39,996 nt of DNA from Opitutia bacterium (lineage in GTDB: Bacteria > Verrucomicrobiota > Verrucomicrobiia > Opitutales > Opitutaceae). The DNA lies in NCBI GenBank assembly GCA_947474365.1, contig CANJIU010000090.1, positions 1 through 39,996 of the forward strand. The letters are read 5' to 3'. Every line of letters starts with the position of its first letter. Position 1 is the stretch's first letter. Shown one piece after another: positions 33,846-39,996 of this stretch. The notes below the pieces were generated by a model, which saw only the letters and a program-made list of their open reading frames with translations, was not told the origin of the DNA and did not search any database. Both the position numbers and the translations under genes were made by a program.

Positions 33846-34148
33846 GGCGCCAAAACGCATACGAAGCGCCGCGAAGCGCAAGCGGGTTTTCCAGTCGCAT
33901 TTCAGACCGCCGCTGCGGTCCCAGCTCCAACCGAGCCCGCATCTCTTGCCCCATCGGCTCACCGCGGGCCGTTGCGATGGAAGGGGGAGACCGGCCTCAG
34001 CCGTATCAATTCACTCGAAGTGCGTTTAACCTCTGAAAAGAATTCCACTGAAGGGTGGAGCGAGTTGACCCCAGCTCGCTTTGATCCGGTCGCTCTCACG
34101 AATAGCGGCTTGAGGTCAAGCCGCTCCACCTCGACTGATTCTTACGGC
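33846..34148. other. Intergenic region upstream of lipA
   Basis: About 300 bp between lipA and the TPR gene. No gene is visible. The part next to the TPR gene holds a REP-like element (34054-34130); the rest should contain the lipA promoter, but no confident -35/-10 pair was found. Confidence 0.4.
34054..34130. repeat. REP-like fold-back element between the GT-C/TPR gene and lipA
   Basis: Arms 34054-34070 (GGTGGAGCGAGTTGACC) and 34114-34130 are inverted complements with 15 of 17 matches. Overlapping the right arm is a perfect 10-bp hairpin, AGCGGCTTGA (34104-34113) with TCAAGCCGCT (34116-34125), and near the left arm AGCGAG...CTCGCT can pair as well. The layout, two arms plus an internal hairpin sharing one arm, is the same as in the 25737-25800 element, though the sequence differs. 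It may also end the TPR transcript or protect its 3' end. Confidence 0.6.
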
Positions 34149-36299
34149 TCAGCGCGCGGGAAGAGCGGGGTTCAGCCGACGGGCTTCGGCGTAATGTGTC
34201 GACGCTTCGCTTTTTCTTCCAATCGCGGCGAGGGCTTCGGCGAACTTTTCGTGGATCTCGGCGTGGTTAGGGTCGATTTGGAGGGCGCGCTCGAAGTGGG
34301 GAATCGCGTCGTTCAATCGGCCGTTCGCGGCGAGGGCGACAGCGAGATGGTAGTGTCCGCGCAGCGACCGGGGTTGAGCGCGAAGCACCGCCTCAAAGTG
34401 TGGCACGGCTTCCTGTTCCCGGTGGAGTTGCCTCAACACCAGTCCCAGGTTCAGACGCGCGTCGATGAATTCGCCGCGCAGAGCCACCGCGCGTTCGAAG
34501 GAGCCCACGGCATCCTCCAGCCGGCCGGCTGCCACCAGGGCTGCGGCGAGATTGTTATGCGCCTCGGCGGAGTCCGGCGCGAGCCGCGCTGCCGCCTCGA
34601 AATGGGACAGCGCTTCCACCGTTTTTCCAACCGCATTGAGCGACATCGCAAGGTGATGGTGCACCTCCGGCAGCTTTGGGTTGGAGCGAAGCGCCGCCGT
34701 GAAGACATCCTGTGCCTCGGCATGCCGTCCCGCGCGGGCCAGTGACTGCCCGTGGCTGTCCATCGCCACGACGTAGGTTGGGTCAAGCTGCAACGCTCGT
34801 TGGTAGCTCGCCTTGGCCTCGTCGATTCGGCCGAGTGCTTCCAGCGTCAGGCCGAGAGTGTGGTGCGCCGCCGCGACGTCAGGTTTTTGGCGAACCGCGG
34901 CCTGCAGATGCTCGAGGCTTTCCGCGGTGCGACCGAGTTTGCGCAGGGTATTGCCGAGGTTCAGGCGCGCTTCGAAGCTGGCCGGATCCAGGCGCAGCGC
35001 TTCCTCGAACGCTCCGAGTGCACGACTCCATTCGTCATCGTCGGCGAGCGCCCGCCCGAGATTGTTGTGCGCGATCGCCGACTGGTCGTGATGAGTGGCG
35101 GCGTGCTGCCAAAACACCCGGGCGGCGCGATAGCGCGCGGCGTCGTCGCGGGCGATTCCGGCGAGCAGTGCGGCGGTAGCAATGAGGCCCGCGAGTGCGA
35201 AGTGTGGGCGTGGCAACGCTTGGGCTCCGGCAAGCGTCAATCCGATCAAACCAGGGAGTGCTACATAGGTGAAGTGGTCCATCACCCAGGTGAAGCGCAT
35301 GAACGAGATCGGCACGAAACCGACAAACGGCAGCAGATGGAGGAAAAACCAACCACCGCCAAAGAGGACATGCCGGCCCCAAGCCGCCCGTCGAGTCCAC
35401 GACCATGCGGTCAATCCCGCCATCATCGCCCACGGCCCCAGCAACCAGAGCGAGGGTGGGGTGATTTGCCACTGTGGATAAATCGGCAACAGGCCCGCGG
35501 GCCAGACTGCTTTCCAAGCGTAGAATGAAAGCGCGGAGCCCGCCAAGCCCAGGCGGGAGAACCAGCCTCCGAGCGCGACGGATTCGCCGTCGAGCGCGCG
35601 GGTGGATTGGAACCATACCGTCACGATCCCGAGCACCAGCGCGATCGCGAAGAACGGCGCCAGCATGCGGATATCCGAGCCCGCGATACGCCCCCGTTTC
35701 CACCAGGCGAACAACAGCAACGTAACGGGGAACATCACCACCGAACTTTTGCACAGCATCGCCGCCAGAAACCAAGCGATGGAGCGCCAGTAGGTGCGAT
35801 GGTCACGGTTCTCCTCATGGTCGAACCAGGCGAGCAGCGCCAGCAGCAGTGGTGGCAGGGAAAGGGCGTTTTTCAGTTCGGCGATCCAGGCGACGGATTC
35901 GACGGCGAGCGGATGGACGATGAAGAGCAGGGCGCCGCACCACGCGAAACGCAGCCCGAGCCGGGCGAAGACCCGCCAGAGAAGAATTCCCCCGCACCCA
36001 TGCAGGGCGACATTGGTGAGATGATAACCGGTGACGTTGTCGCCCCACAGCTGCCACTGGATCCACTGGATCGTGAACTTCAGCGGGTAGTAGTCGAGCG
36101 TGGTGGGGGCGAACCAGATTTTCCCCAGGCCGCGCCAGTCGCGAAGGAGCAGATTGTCGGTTAGATCGACGTTGTCGTCCCAAAGCCAACCTCCGCCGAG
36201 CGCGGGCCAATAGACGAGAAGCGCCACGACAATCAACAGCGCGGCGGCGGGCCAAACCGGTTCGTGATCCCGCGTGGCGGCCGGCGGGACCGCCGTCAT
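34149..36299 (-). CDS. Polytopic GT-C-like membrane protein with C-terminal TPR repeats (TMTC-like)
   Basis: A 716-residue protein. The N-terminal half (to about residue 385) has roughly ten membrane helices and an acidic first loop GGGWLWDDNVDLTDN, followed by GLGKIWF; this is the layout of TMTC/PMT-type O-glycosyltransferases, where an acidic pair in the first periplasmic loop is catalytic. The C-terminal 320 residues are about nine tandem TPR units (pattern A.xNNLGxALxxxGxxxxAxxxFExALxLxP). Function is inferred from architecture: protein glycosylation or a TPR scaffold. Its ATG at 36299 overlaps the lipB stop (ATGA), so it is translationally coupled to lipB. ATG 36338 is an alternative start. 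The gene ends 18 bp before the REP-like element. Confidence 0.82.
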   Translation of the reverse strand: MTAVPPAATRDHEPVWPAAALLIVVALLVYWPALGGGWLWDDNVDLTDNLLLRDWRGLGKIWFAPTTLDYYPLKFTIQWIQWQLWGDNVTGYHLTNVALHGCGGILLWRVFARLGLRFAWCGALLFIVHPLAVESVAWIAELKNALSLPPLLLALLAWFDHEENRDHRTYWRSIAWFLAAMLCKSSVVMFPVTLLLFAWWKRGRIAGSDIRMLAPFFAIALVLGIVTVWFQSTRALDGESVALGGWFSRLGLAGSALSFYAWKAVWPAGLLPIYPQWQITPPSLWLLGPWAMMAGLTAWSWTRRAAWGRHVLFGGGWFFLHLLPFVGFVPISFMRFTWVMDHFTYVALPGLIGLTLAGAQALPRPHFALAGLIATAALLAGIARDDAARYRAARVFWQHAATHHDQSAIAHNNLGRALADDDEWSRALGAFEEALRLDPASFEARLNLGNTLRKLGRTAESLEHLQAAVRQKPDVAAAHHTLGLTLEALGRIDEAKASYQRALQLDPTYVVAMDSHGQSLARAGRHAEAQDVFTAALRSNPKLPEVHHHLAMSLNAVGKTVEALSHFEAAARLAPDSAEAHNNLAAALVAAGRLEDAVGSFERAVALRGEFIDARLNLGLVLRQLHREQEAVPHFEAVLRAQPRSLRGHYHLAVALAANGRLNDAIPHFERALQIDPNHAEIHEKFAEALAAIGRKSEASTHYAEARRLNPALPAR

Positions 36300-36994
36300 G
36301 AGATCGGCCCGAGAGTGGCCGGGACGGTTGGCCGACATTCAGCCCATCGCTCCTGAAATTTTTGGGCGAGGATGCGTTTCACTTCGACGAGGTCGGGCGG
36401 CCGGGAGAGTTCGGCGCGCATCGAGGTCACCGTGCCGTCTGACGCTGCGATGCCGCAGGGAACGATCCCGGCAAAGTGATCGAGATCGACGTCCACGTTC
36501 AACGCGAAGCCGTGATAGGCCACCCAGCGCCGCACGGCGACACCGAGAGCGGCGATTTTGCGCTGACCGATCCAGATCCCGGTCTTGCCTTCGCGGCGCG
36601 TGGCCACGAGCCCGAATTCCCTGAGTGCATCGATTGCGATCTGTTCAAGAAAACGCAGGTAGGCGTGAAGATCCCGGCTTTGGGCGAGCGAGACGATCGG
36701 ATAGCCGACGATTTGCCCGGGACCGTGGTACGTGATGTCGCCTCCGCGATTTGTTTTCACGACCGCGATCCCCTTTCCGGTTAGAGTCGCGGTGTCCCAG
36801 ACGAGATTGGCCTCCGCGCCGGCACGCTGGCCGAGGGTGAACACCGGATCGTGTTCGGTGAACACCAGCGTGTCCCCAATTTCCCCGGCGATCCGTTGGG
36901 CGACGAGTGCGTCCTGCCGAGTCCACGCTGTGCGATACTCCGTGCGACCCCAGTCCTGGGTGGCGAGCGAAGGGGCGGCGGGAGGAGCGGACAT
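36296..36994 (-). CDS. lipB: Octanoyl-[acyl-carrier-protein]:protein N-octanoyltransferase
   Basis: Transfers octanoate from ACP to lipoyl domains, the step before LipA. 232 residues from ATG 36994 (ATG 37009 possible). The family signature RGGDITYHGPGQIVGYP lies at about 83-99; the catalytic Lys is in RKIAALGV (146) and the acyl-accepting Cys in GIVPCGI (180). Complete and apparently functional. The longer frame upstream is antisense to the MFS leader and is rejected. It is the first gene of a minus-strand run lipB, GT-C/TPR, lipA and is divergent from the MFS gene (124 bp between starts). Confidence 0.98.
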   Translation of the reverse strand: MSAPPAAPSLATQDWGRTEYRTAWTRQDALVAQRIAGEIGDTLVFTEHDPVFTLGQRAGAEANLVWDTATLTGKGIAVVKTNRGGDITYHGPGQIVGYPIVSLAQSRDLHAYLRFLEQIAIDALREFGLVATRREGKTGIWIGQRKIAALGVAVRRWVAYHGFALNVDVDLDHFAGIVPCGIAASDGTVTSMRAELSRPPDLVEVKRILAQKFQERWAECRPTVPATLGPIS

Positions 36995-37118
36995 CGCTGT
37001 CACCCTCATGAAATTGGTCCTGGAGGCAATCTCCGGATCGCGACGTCGCGCCCCGGACGCGCATTCCCGGCATCGACAAGGACCCGGCAAATCGAAAGCC
37101 TTCGTGTCCCCAACCCTG

Positions 37119-38411
37119 ATGCCATCCTTCGCGCCCCTGCCGAGCCCAGTTGCTGCCGGAAAACCCACGCGGGTCCGTTACAAGGTCGTTGGCCTCGCGA
37201 TCGGCCTCGCGATGGTCACCTACCTCGATCGGGCCTGTATTGGCACGCTCGCGCCCGACATCATGCGCGACCTTTCGCTCAGCAAGGAACAGATGAGCGT
37301 CATCTACAGTGCTTTCGCCTTGGCCTACGGCCTGTTTGAAATTCCCACCGCCTGGTGGGCGGACCGGCGGGGCACGCGTAACGTGCTGACACGGATCGTG
37401 CTGTGGTGGTCGGCCTTCACGATGGCCACCGCGGCGGTGTTCAACCTCTGGTCGATGCTGATTGTCCGCTTTCTCTTCGGGGCGGGGGAGGCCGGGGCGT
37501 GGCCGTGCGTGGCACGGACGTTTTCACGGTGGATTCCCCTGGCGCAACGCGGCCGCATCCAGGGTGTTTTTTTCAGTGGCGCGCACCTGGCGGGCGGGCT
37601 CACGCCGATGCTGGCGCTCGCCATCAGCGCGGCGTTTGGCTGGCGCTCCGTCTTCCTGGTCTTCGGCTTGATTGGTCTTGCCTGGTGCGCCGTGTGGTAT
37701 TGGTGGTTTCGAGACGAGCCGTCGGAGCACCCCGAGGTCAACGCCGCGGAAAATGCGTTGATCACCGCGGGCCGCGGCGAGGGGGCGAACCACCACGAGG
37801 GCTGGGCTTATTGGCGGCGGCTCTTTGCGCACCGCAACACGCTGCCCCTCTGCCTCGCCTACATTCCGAACAGCTGCGCGTTCTATTTCTGCATCACCTG
37901 GCTGCCGACCTACCTGAAGGAAAAGCACCATTTTGACGCGATGGCGCTCGGATTTTTTTCCGGGCTGCCACTGATGACCGCGGTGATCGGCGATCTGTTC
38001 GGCGGCGCCGCGACGGACTGGGTCACACGGAAATTCGGACTTCGGCTTGGACGGGCCGGCGTGGCCGGCGTGGGGAACACGATCGCAGGCGTCGCGATGC
38101 TGGCGGCGACGGTCGCGCCGCATCCGGTGGTGGCGATCAGCCTCATTTCGCTGTCGGTGATGGCGACGATGTTCACGCTCGGGGCGTCGTGGGGCACGTG
38201 CCTCGACATCGGCGGCCAGCACGTCGGAGTGGTGAGCGCGGCGATGAACACGGCGGGTCAGGTCGGAAGTTTTTGCACGCCCCTCGTGGTGACGTGGCTG
38301 CTGGGCAGGTTCGGCGACTGGAACGCCCCAGTGCTCGCGATCGGCGGCATGTTCCTGCTCGGCGCGTCGTGTTGGTTCTTAATCGATCCGCGCGACAAGG
38401 TGTTTGAGTAG
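37119..38411 (+). CDS. MFS transporter, anion:cation symporter (ACS, hexuronate/galactonate-like) type
   Basis: A 430-residue, 12-helix permease. From ATG 37119 the first helix reads VVGLAIGLAMVTYLDRACIG, followed by SAFALAYGLFEIPTAWWADRRGTRNVL, the typical ACS-family helix 2 and A-motif; RFLFGAGEAGAWPCVARTFSRW in helix 4/5 is characteristic of hexuronate, galactonate and tartrate transporters. It lacks neighbouring catabolic genes, so the substrate is only suggested to be a sugar acid. Upstream frame extension is antisense to lipB and rejected. Confidence 0.9.
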   Translation: MPSFAPLPSPVAAGKPTRVRYKVVGLAIGLAMVTYLDRACIGTLAPDIMRDLSLSKEQMSVIYSAFALAYGLFEIPTAWWADRRGTRNVLTRIVLWWSAFTMATAAVFNLWSMLIVRFLFGAGEAGAWPCVARTFSRWIPLAQRGRIQGVFFSGAHLAGGLTPMLALAISAAFGWRSVFLVFGLIGLAWCAVWYWWFRDEPSEHPEVNAAENALITAGRGEGANHHEGWAYWRRLFAHRNTLPLCLAYIPNSCAFYFCITWLPTYLKEKHHFDAMALGFFSGLPLMTAVIGDLFGGAATDWVTRKFGLRLGRAGVAGVGNTIAGVAMLAATVAPHPVVAISLISLSVMATMFTLGASWGTCLDIGGQHVGVVSAAMNTAGQVGSFCTPLVVTWLLGRFGDWNAPVLAIGGMFLLGASCWFLIDPRDKVFE

Positions 38412-38660
38412 GCCGTTTTTCCAACCGTGGACAGGCAGGTTGGAATTCGGAGTTTTGCCCACAACTCACACTAAACATCCGAAACCAACCATCAACGGTC
38501 GCCGGCGTTCGTGCCGTTTCGGGTGTTTCGCGGGCGAACTCTTTTTTCACTCCCGGCGCGCCCGGAAAAAAGAAGCAAAAAGGACACGATGGTGATACAA
38601 GCGTAACATGGGTCCGGTAGCGTCTCCTTCGAAATCAGACTGCCACGAAGGATTCATCCC
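38412..38660. other. Intergenic spacer with ribosome site of the PD40 gene
   Basis: About 250 bp without a gene. AAGGA occurs at 38646-38650, about 10 bp before ATG 38661, a good ribosome site. A weak 5-bp hairpin (CCAAC...GTTGG) lies just after the MFS stop near 38420. No promoter could be called with confidence. Confidence 0.35.
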
Positions 38661-39734
38661 ATGAAACGATTCACCTCCCGCCTTGCCGCCGCCACGATTT
38701 GCGCCGCGGCCTTCGCGCTCGCCGCCCCGGCGGCCGAGTCGCCGTCCGTGTTGTTGCAGAAGGGCATCTACGCCGAGGAGACCGAGGGTAACCTCGATTC
38801 GGCGATCAAGATTTACGAGCAAATCGCCGCCGAGGCCGCGACGAACCGCACGGTGGTCGCACAGGCGCAATACCGGCTGGCGGTTTGTTATCAGAAACAG
38901 GGGAAGAAGGAGCAGGCGGTTCGGGTGCTGAACGAGGTGTTGCAGCAGGTCCCGATGGATGTGGGGCTTGGCAAGAAGGCGCGGGAGGCTTTGGTTGCCA
39001 TGGGCGTCGCTCCAGCGGAGGCTGTTTCGGTGCGTCGGCTCCCGCTTCCCGGCAACCCGGGCTGGATTGTCGCCGTCTCCGCCGACGGGCGACTTACGGC
39101 GTACCAGCCATGGGACAGTAATGAACTGTTCGTTTGCGATTTGTCTTCGGGTGCCACCCGGCGCATCGCGACCGATGCGGATATCGGGGGGCATTCACCT
39201 CCGGCGTTTTTTTCACCGGACGGAACTTGGATTACCTACGACGACCGCGAGGCGGGTGTGCGCGTCGCGAAGACCGACGGAACCGAGGTGAAGAAACTTT
39301 TTTCCGAAACGGCAAAAGAGCGGAACGGGGTGTGGATCGAGATGGCTGGCTGGTCGGCCGACGGTACGGAGGCGATCATGGCCCAATGGGATAATGCGCG
39401 TTCCTGCCGAGTGGCGGTGGGGTTGGACATCAGGACGGGCGCCGTCCGGGAGATTGCTGCTGCTCCTCATTATCGCTCTCCGGACCAATGGAAACTCTCC
39501 ACTGATTGCAAGTTTGTGGCCCGTCAGGGAGGCGATTACCCGAAGTCGATCTCGCTTTTAAATTTCAAGTCGGGCGAGGAGGAAACGGTGCTCGATCGCG
39601 ACGCGGGCCCCATCATCGGATGGACGTTTGGTGACACTCAACTTGTCTACTCCAAGAATGGGCGCCGTGGGGTCGAAATCTGGGTTGTCGACGTGAAAGA
39701 CGGGAAACGGTGGGTGAGCCCCGGCTCGTTTTAA
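38661..39734 (+). CDS. Secreted TPR plus TolB/PD40-like beta-propeller protein, frameshifted at its 3' end
   Basis: The readable frame gives 357 residues: signal peptide (MKRFTSRLAAATICAAAFAL, cleavage near AAA-E), a short TPR region (about 30-115, with SAIKIYEQIAAEAATN and QAQYRLAVCYQKQGKKEQA), then WD40/PD40 blades (AFFSPDGTWITYDDREAGV, WSADGTEAIMAQWD, GWTFGDTQLVYSKNG). Near 39702-39712 the frame slips: after VVDVKDGK the reading continues naturally one base back, while this frame stops after 9 more codons. The intact protein would be about 406 residues. Proteins of this architecture are common in Acidobacteria and Verrucomicrobia; a protein-interaction role outside the cytoplasm is likely, no enzyme motif is seen. 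Confidence 0.8.
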   Translation: MKRFTSRLAAATICAAAFALAAPAAESPSVLLQKGIYAEETEGNLDSAIKIYEQIAAEAATNRTVVAQAQYRLAVCYQKQGKKEQAVRVLNEVLQQVPMDVGLGKKAREALVAMGVAPAEAVSVRRLPLPGNPGWIVAVSADGRLTAYQPWDSNELFVCDLSSGATRRIATDADIGGHSPPAFFSPDGTWITYDDREAGVRVAKTDGTEVKKLFSETAKERNGVWIEMAGWSADGTEAIMAQWDNARSCRVAVGLDIRTGAVREIAAAPHYRSPDQWKLSTDCKFVARQGGDYPKSISLLNFKSGEEETVLDRDAGPIIGWTFGDTQLVYSKNGRRGVEIWVVDVKDGKRWVSPGSF

Positions 39735-39880
39735 GTGATGCGGTCAATGGTTTTTCCCGCGGTGCCCGACGTTCCTACCCGCTGGGAGTCAGTCGAGATG
39801 GACGAATTTTCTACACGATTGAACGGGAAAAACCCACCGTCAGTGAATGGGTGTGTGGCCGGAGAGTAACTGATTTTTGA
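39710..39880 (+). pseudogene. Out-of-frame C-terminal part of the TPR/PD40 protein
   Basis: In the frame one base behind, 39710-39880 encodes a natural continuation (VGEPRLVLSDAVNGFSRGA, then SYPLGVSRDGRIFYTIERE, ending RRVTDF and TGA). The pattern GEPRLV...PLGVSRDGRIFY is a normal last blade of a PD40 protein. Joining needs one base more (or two fewer) around GGGAAACGG at 39702-39710. A true mutation or a sequence error fits better than programmed slippage, because the heptamer GGGAAAC is not in the phase required for -1 slippage. Confidence 0.7.
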
Positions 39881-39915
39881 GCAACGAGAGGAGGAGGTGT
39901 CTTTTGGAGTTGAAA

Positions 39916-39937
39916 GTTATATCTGTAAGGATATAAC
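39916..39937. promoter_or_regulatory. Perfect 22-bp inverted repeat, operator-like
   Basis: GTTATATC (39916-39923) and GATATAAC (39930-39937) are exact complements with a 6-base spacer TGTAAG. The site is AT-rich in a GC-rich setting and lies immediately before the next ATG, where it would cover a promoter or ribosome site (AAGGA at 39927-39931). It is typical of an operator for an autoregulating dimeric repressor, possibly the gene that starts at 39944. Confidence 0.5.
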
Positions 39938-39943
39938 TAATGC

Positions 39944-39996
39944 ATGGAAACCTCCCGCCCTGCTCTGCAACAAGAACGTGAACAGATCATCGAAGA
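39944..39996 (+). CDS. Start of an unidentified gene (3' partial)
   Basis: From ATG 39944 the frame is open to the window edge (METSRPALQQEREQIIE), polar and helix-forming. An AAGGA at 39927-39931 is 12 bp upstream. The nearby ATG 39940 stops after 13 codons. Too short to identify; the operator-like inverted repeat in front suggests a transcription regulator, but this is inference. Confidence 0.4.
   Translation, partial: METSRPALQQEREQIIE

Noticed and set aside
39702..39708. Programmed -1 frameshift at GGGAAAC
   Set aside because: The heptamer resembles a slippery site, but in the zero frame the codons are GGG AAA CGG, which is the wrong phase for the X-XXY-YYZ rule.

Overview
The window looks like a chromosomal stretch of a GC-rich, Gram-negative member of the Verrucomicrobia, most likely Opitutaceae or a close relative. 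The assignment is inference from gene content: a PVC-type membrane-bound dehydrogenase with HEAT repeats and a C-terminal haem motif, a tandem array of four secreted sulfatases, a TonB receptor with a carboxypeptidase-like N-terminal domain, a PEP-CTERM protein, several Tat-exported oxidoreductases and TIM-barrel epimerases, and few Shine-Dalgarno sequences. No rRNA, CRISPR array, prophage or intact transposase gene is visible.

Layout. 1-489: receiver domain, probably the tail of a hybrid histidine kinase, preceded by a fold-back repeat. 566-6491 (+): Tat-exported Gfo/Idh/MocA oxidoreductase, 1125-residue PVC dehydrogenase/cytochrome and secreted beta-helix protein. 6492-7089: gene-free, rich in inverted repeats. 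7090-7506 (+): ndk, convergent with a secreted galactose mutarotase (7570-8706, -). 8768-8905: tRNA-like 3' half with CCA on the minus strand plus other foldable sequence. 9067-13506: small basic ORF, nitronate monooxygenase-like protein, luciferase-like oxidoreductase, PhnA/YjdM zinc-ribbon protein (-) and a two-domain sulfurtransferase. 13552-18827 (-): TonB receptor, FAD oxidoreductase, NTF2-like protein. 19006-22354 (+), divergent from it: TIM-barrel protein, MFS transporter, second TIM-barrel epimerase. 22380-23975 (-): PhoD-like phosphatase, divergent from four tandem sulfatases (24111-30216, +). 30183-31972 (-): cobalamin-type radical SAM protein coupled to a four-helix membrane protein. 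32234-32929 (+): PEP-CTERM protein. 32937-36994 (-): lipB, a GT-C/TPR membrane protein overlapping lipB by 4 bp, a REP-like element, and lipA. 37119-38411 (+): second MFS transporter. 38661-39880 (+): TPR/PD40 protein broken by a frameshift. 39944-end: start of an unidentified gene behind a perfect 22-bp inverted repeat.

How it works together. Much of the window fits uptake and breakdown of complex, probably sulfated, carbohydrate: outer-membrane import (TonB), periplasmic desulfation and dephosphorylation, mutarotation, periplasmic sugar oxidation (Gfo/Idh, FAD and haem proteins), inner-membrane transport (MFS) and cytoplasmic epimerisation (TIM barrels). The lipoate genes are housekeeping. 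No SusC/D pair, clear glycoside hydrolase or sulfatase-maturation enzyme is present, so the substrate cannot be named. I did not find a clearly new system. The most unusual signals are three fold-back repeats of different sequence, two of them reaching into coding sequence, the tRNA-like remnant, the lipB/TPR coupling and the frameshifted PD40 gene.
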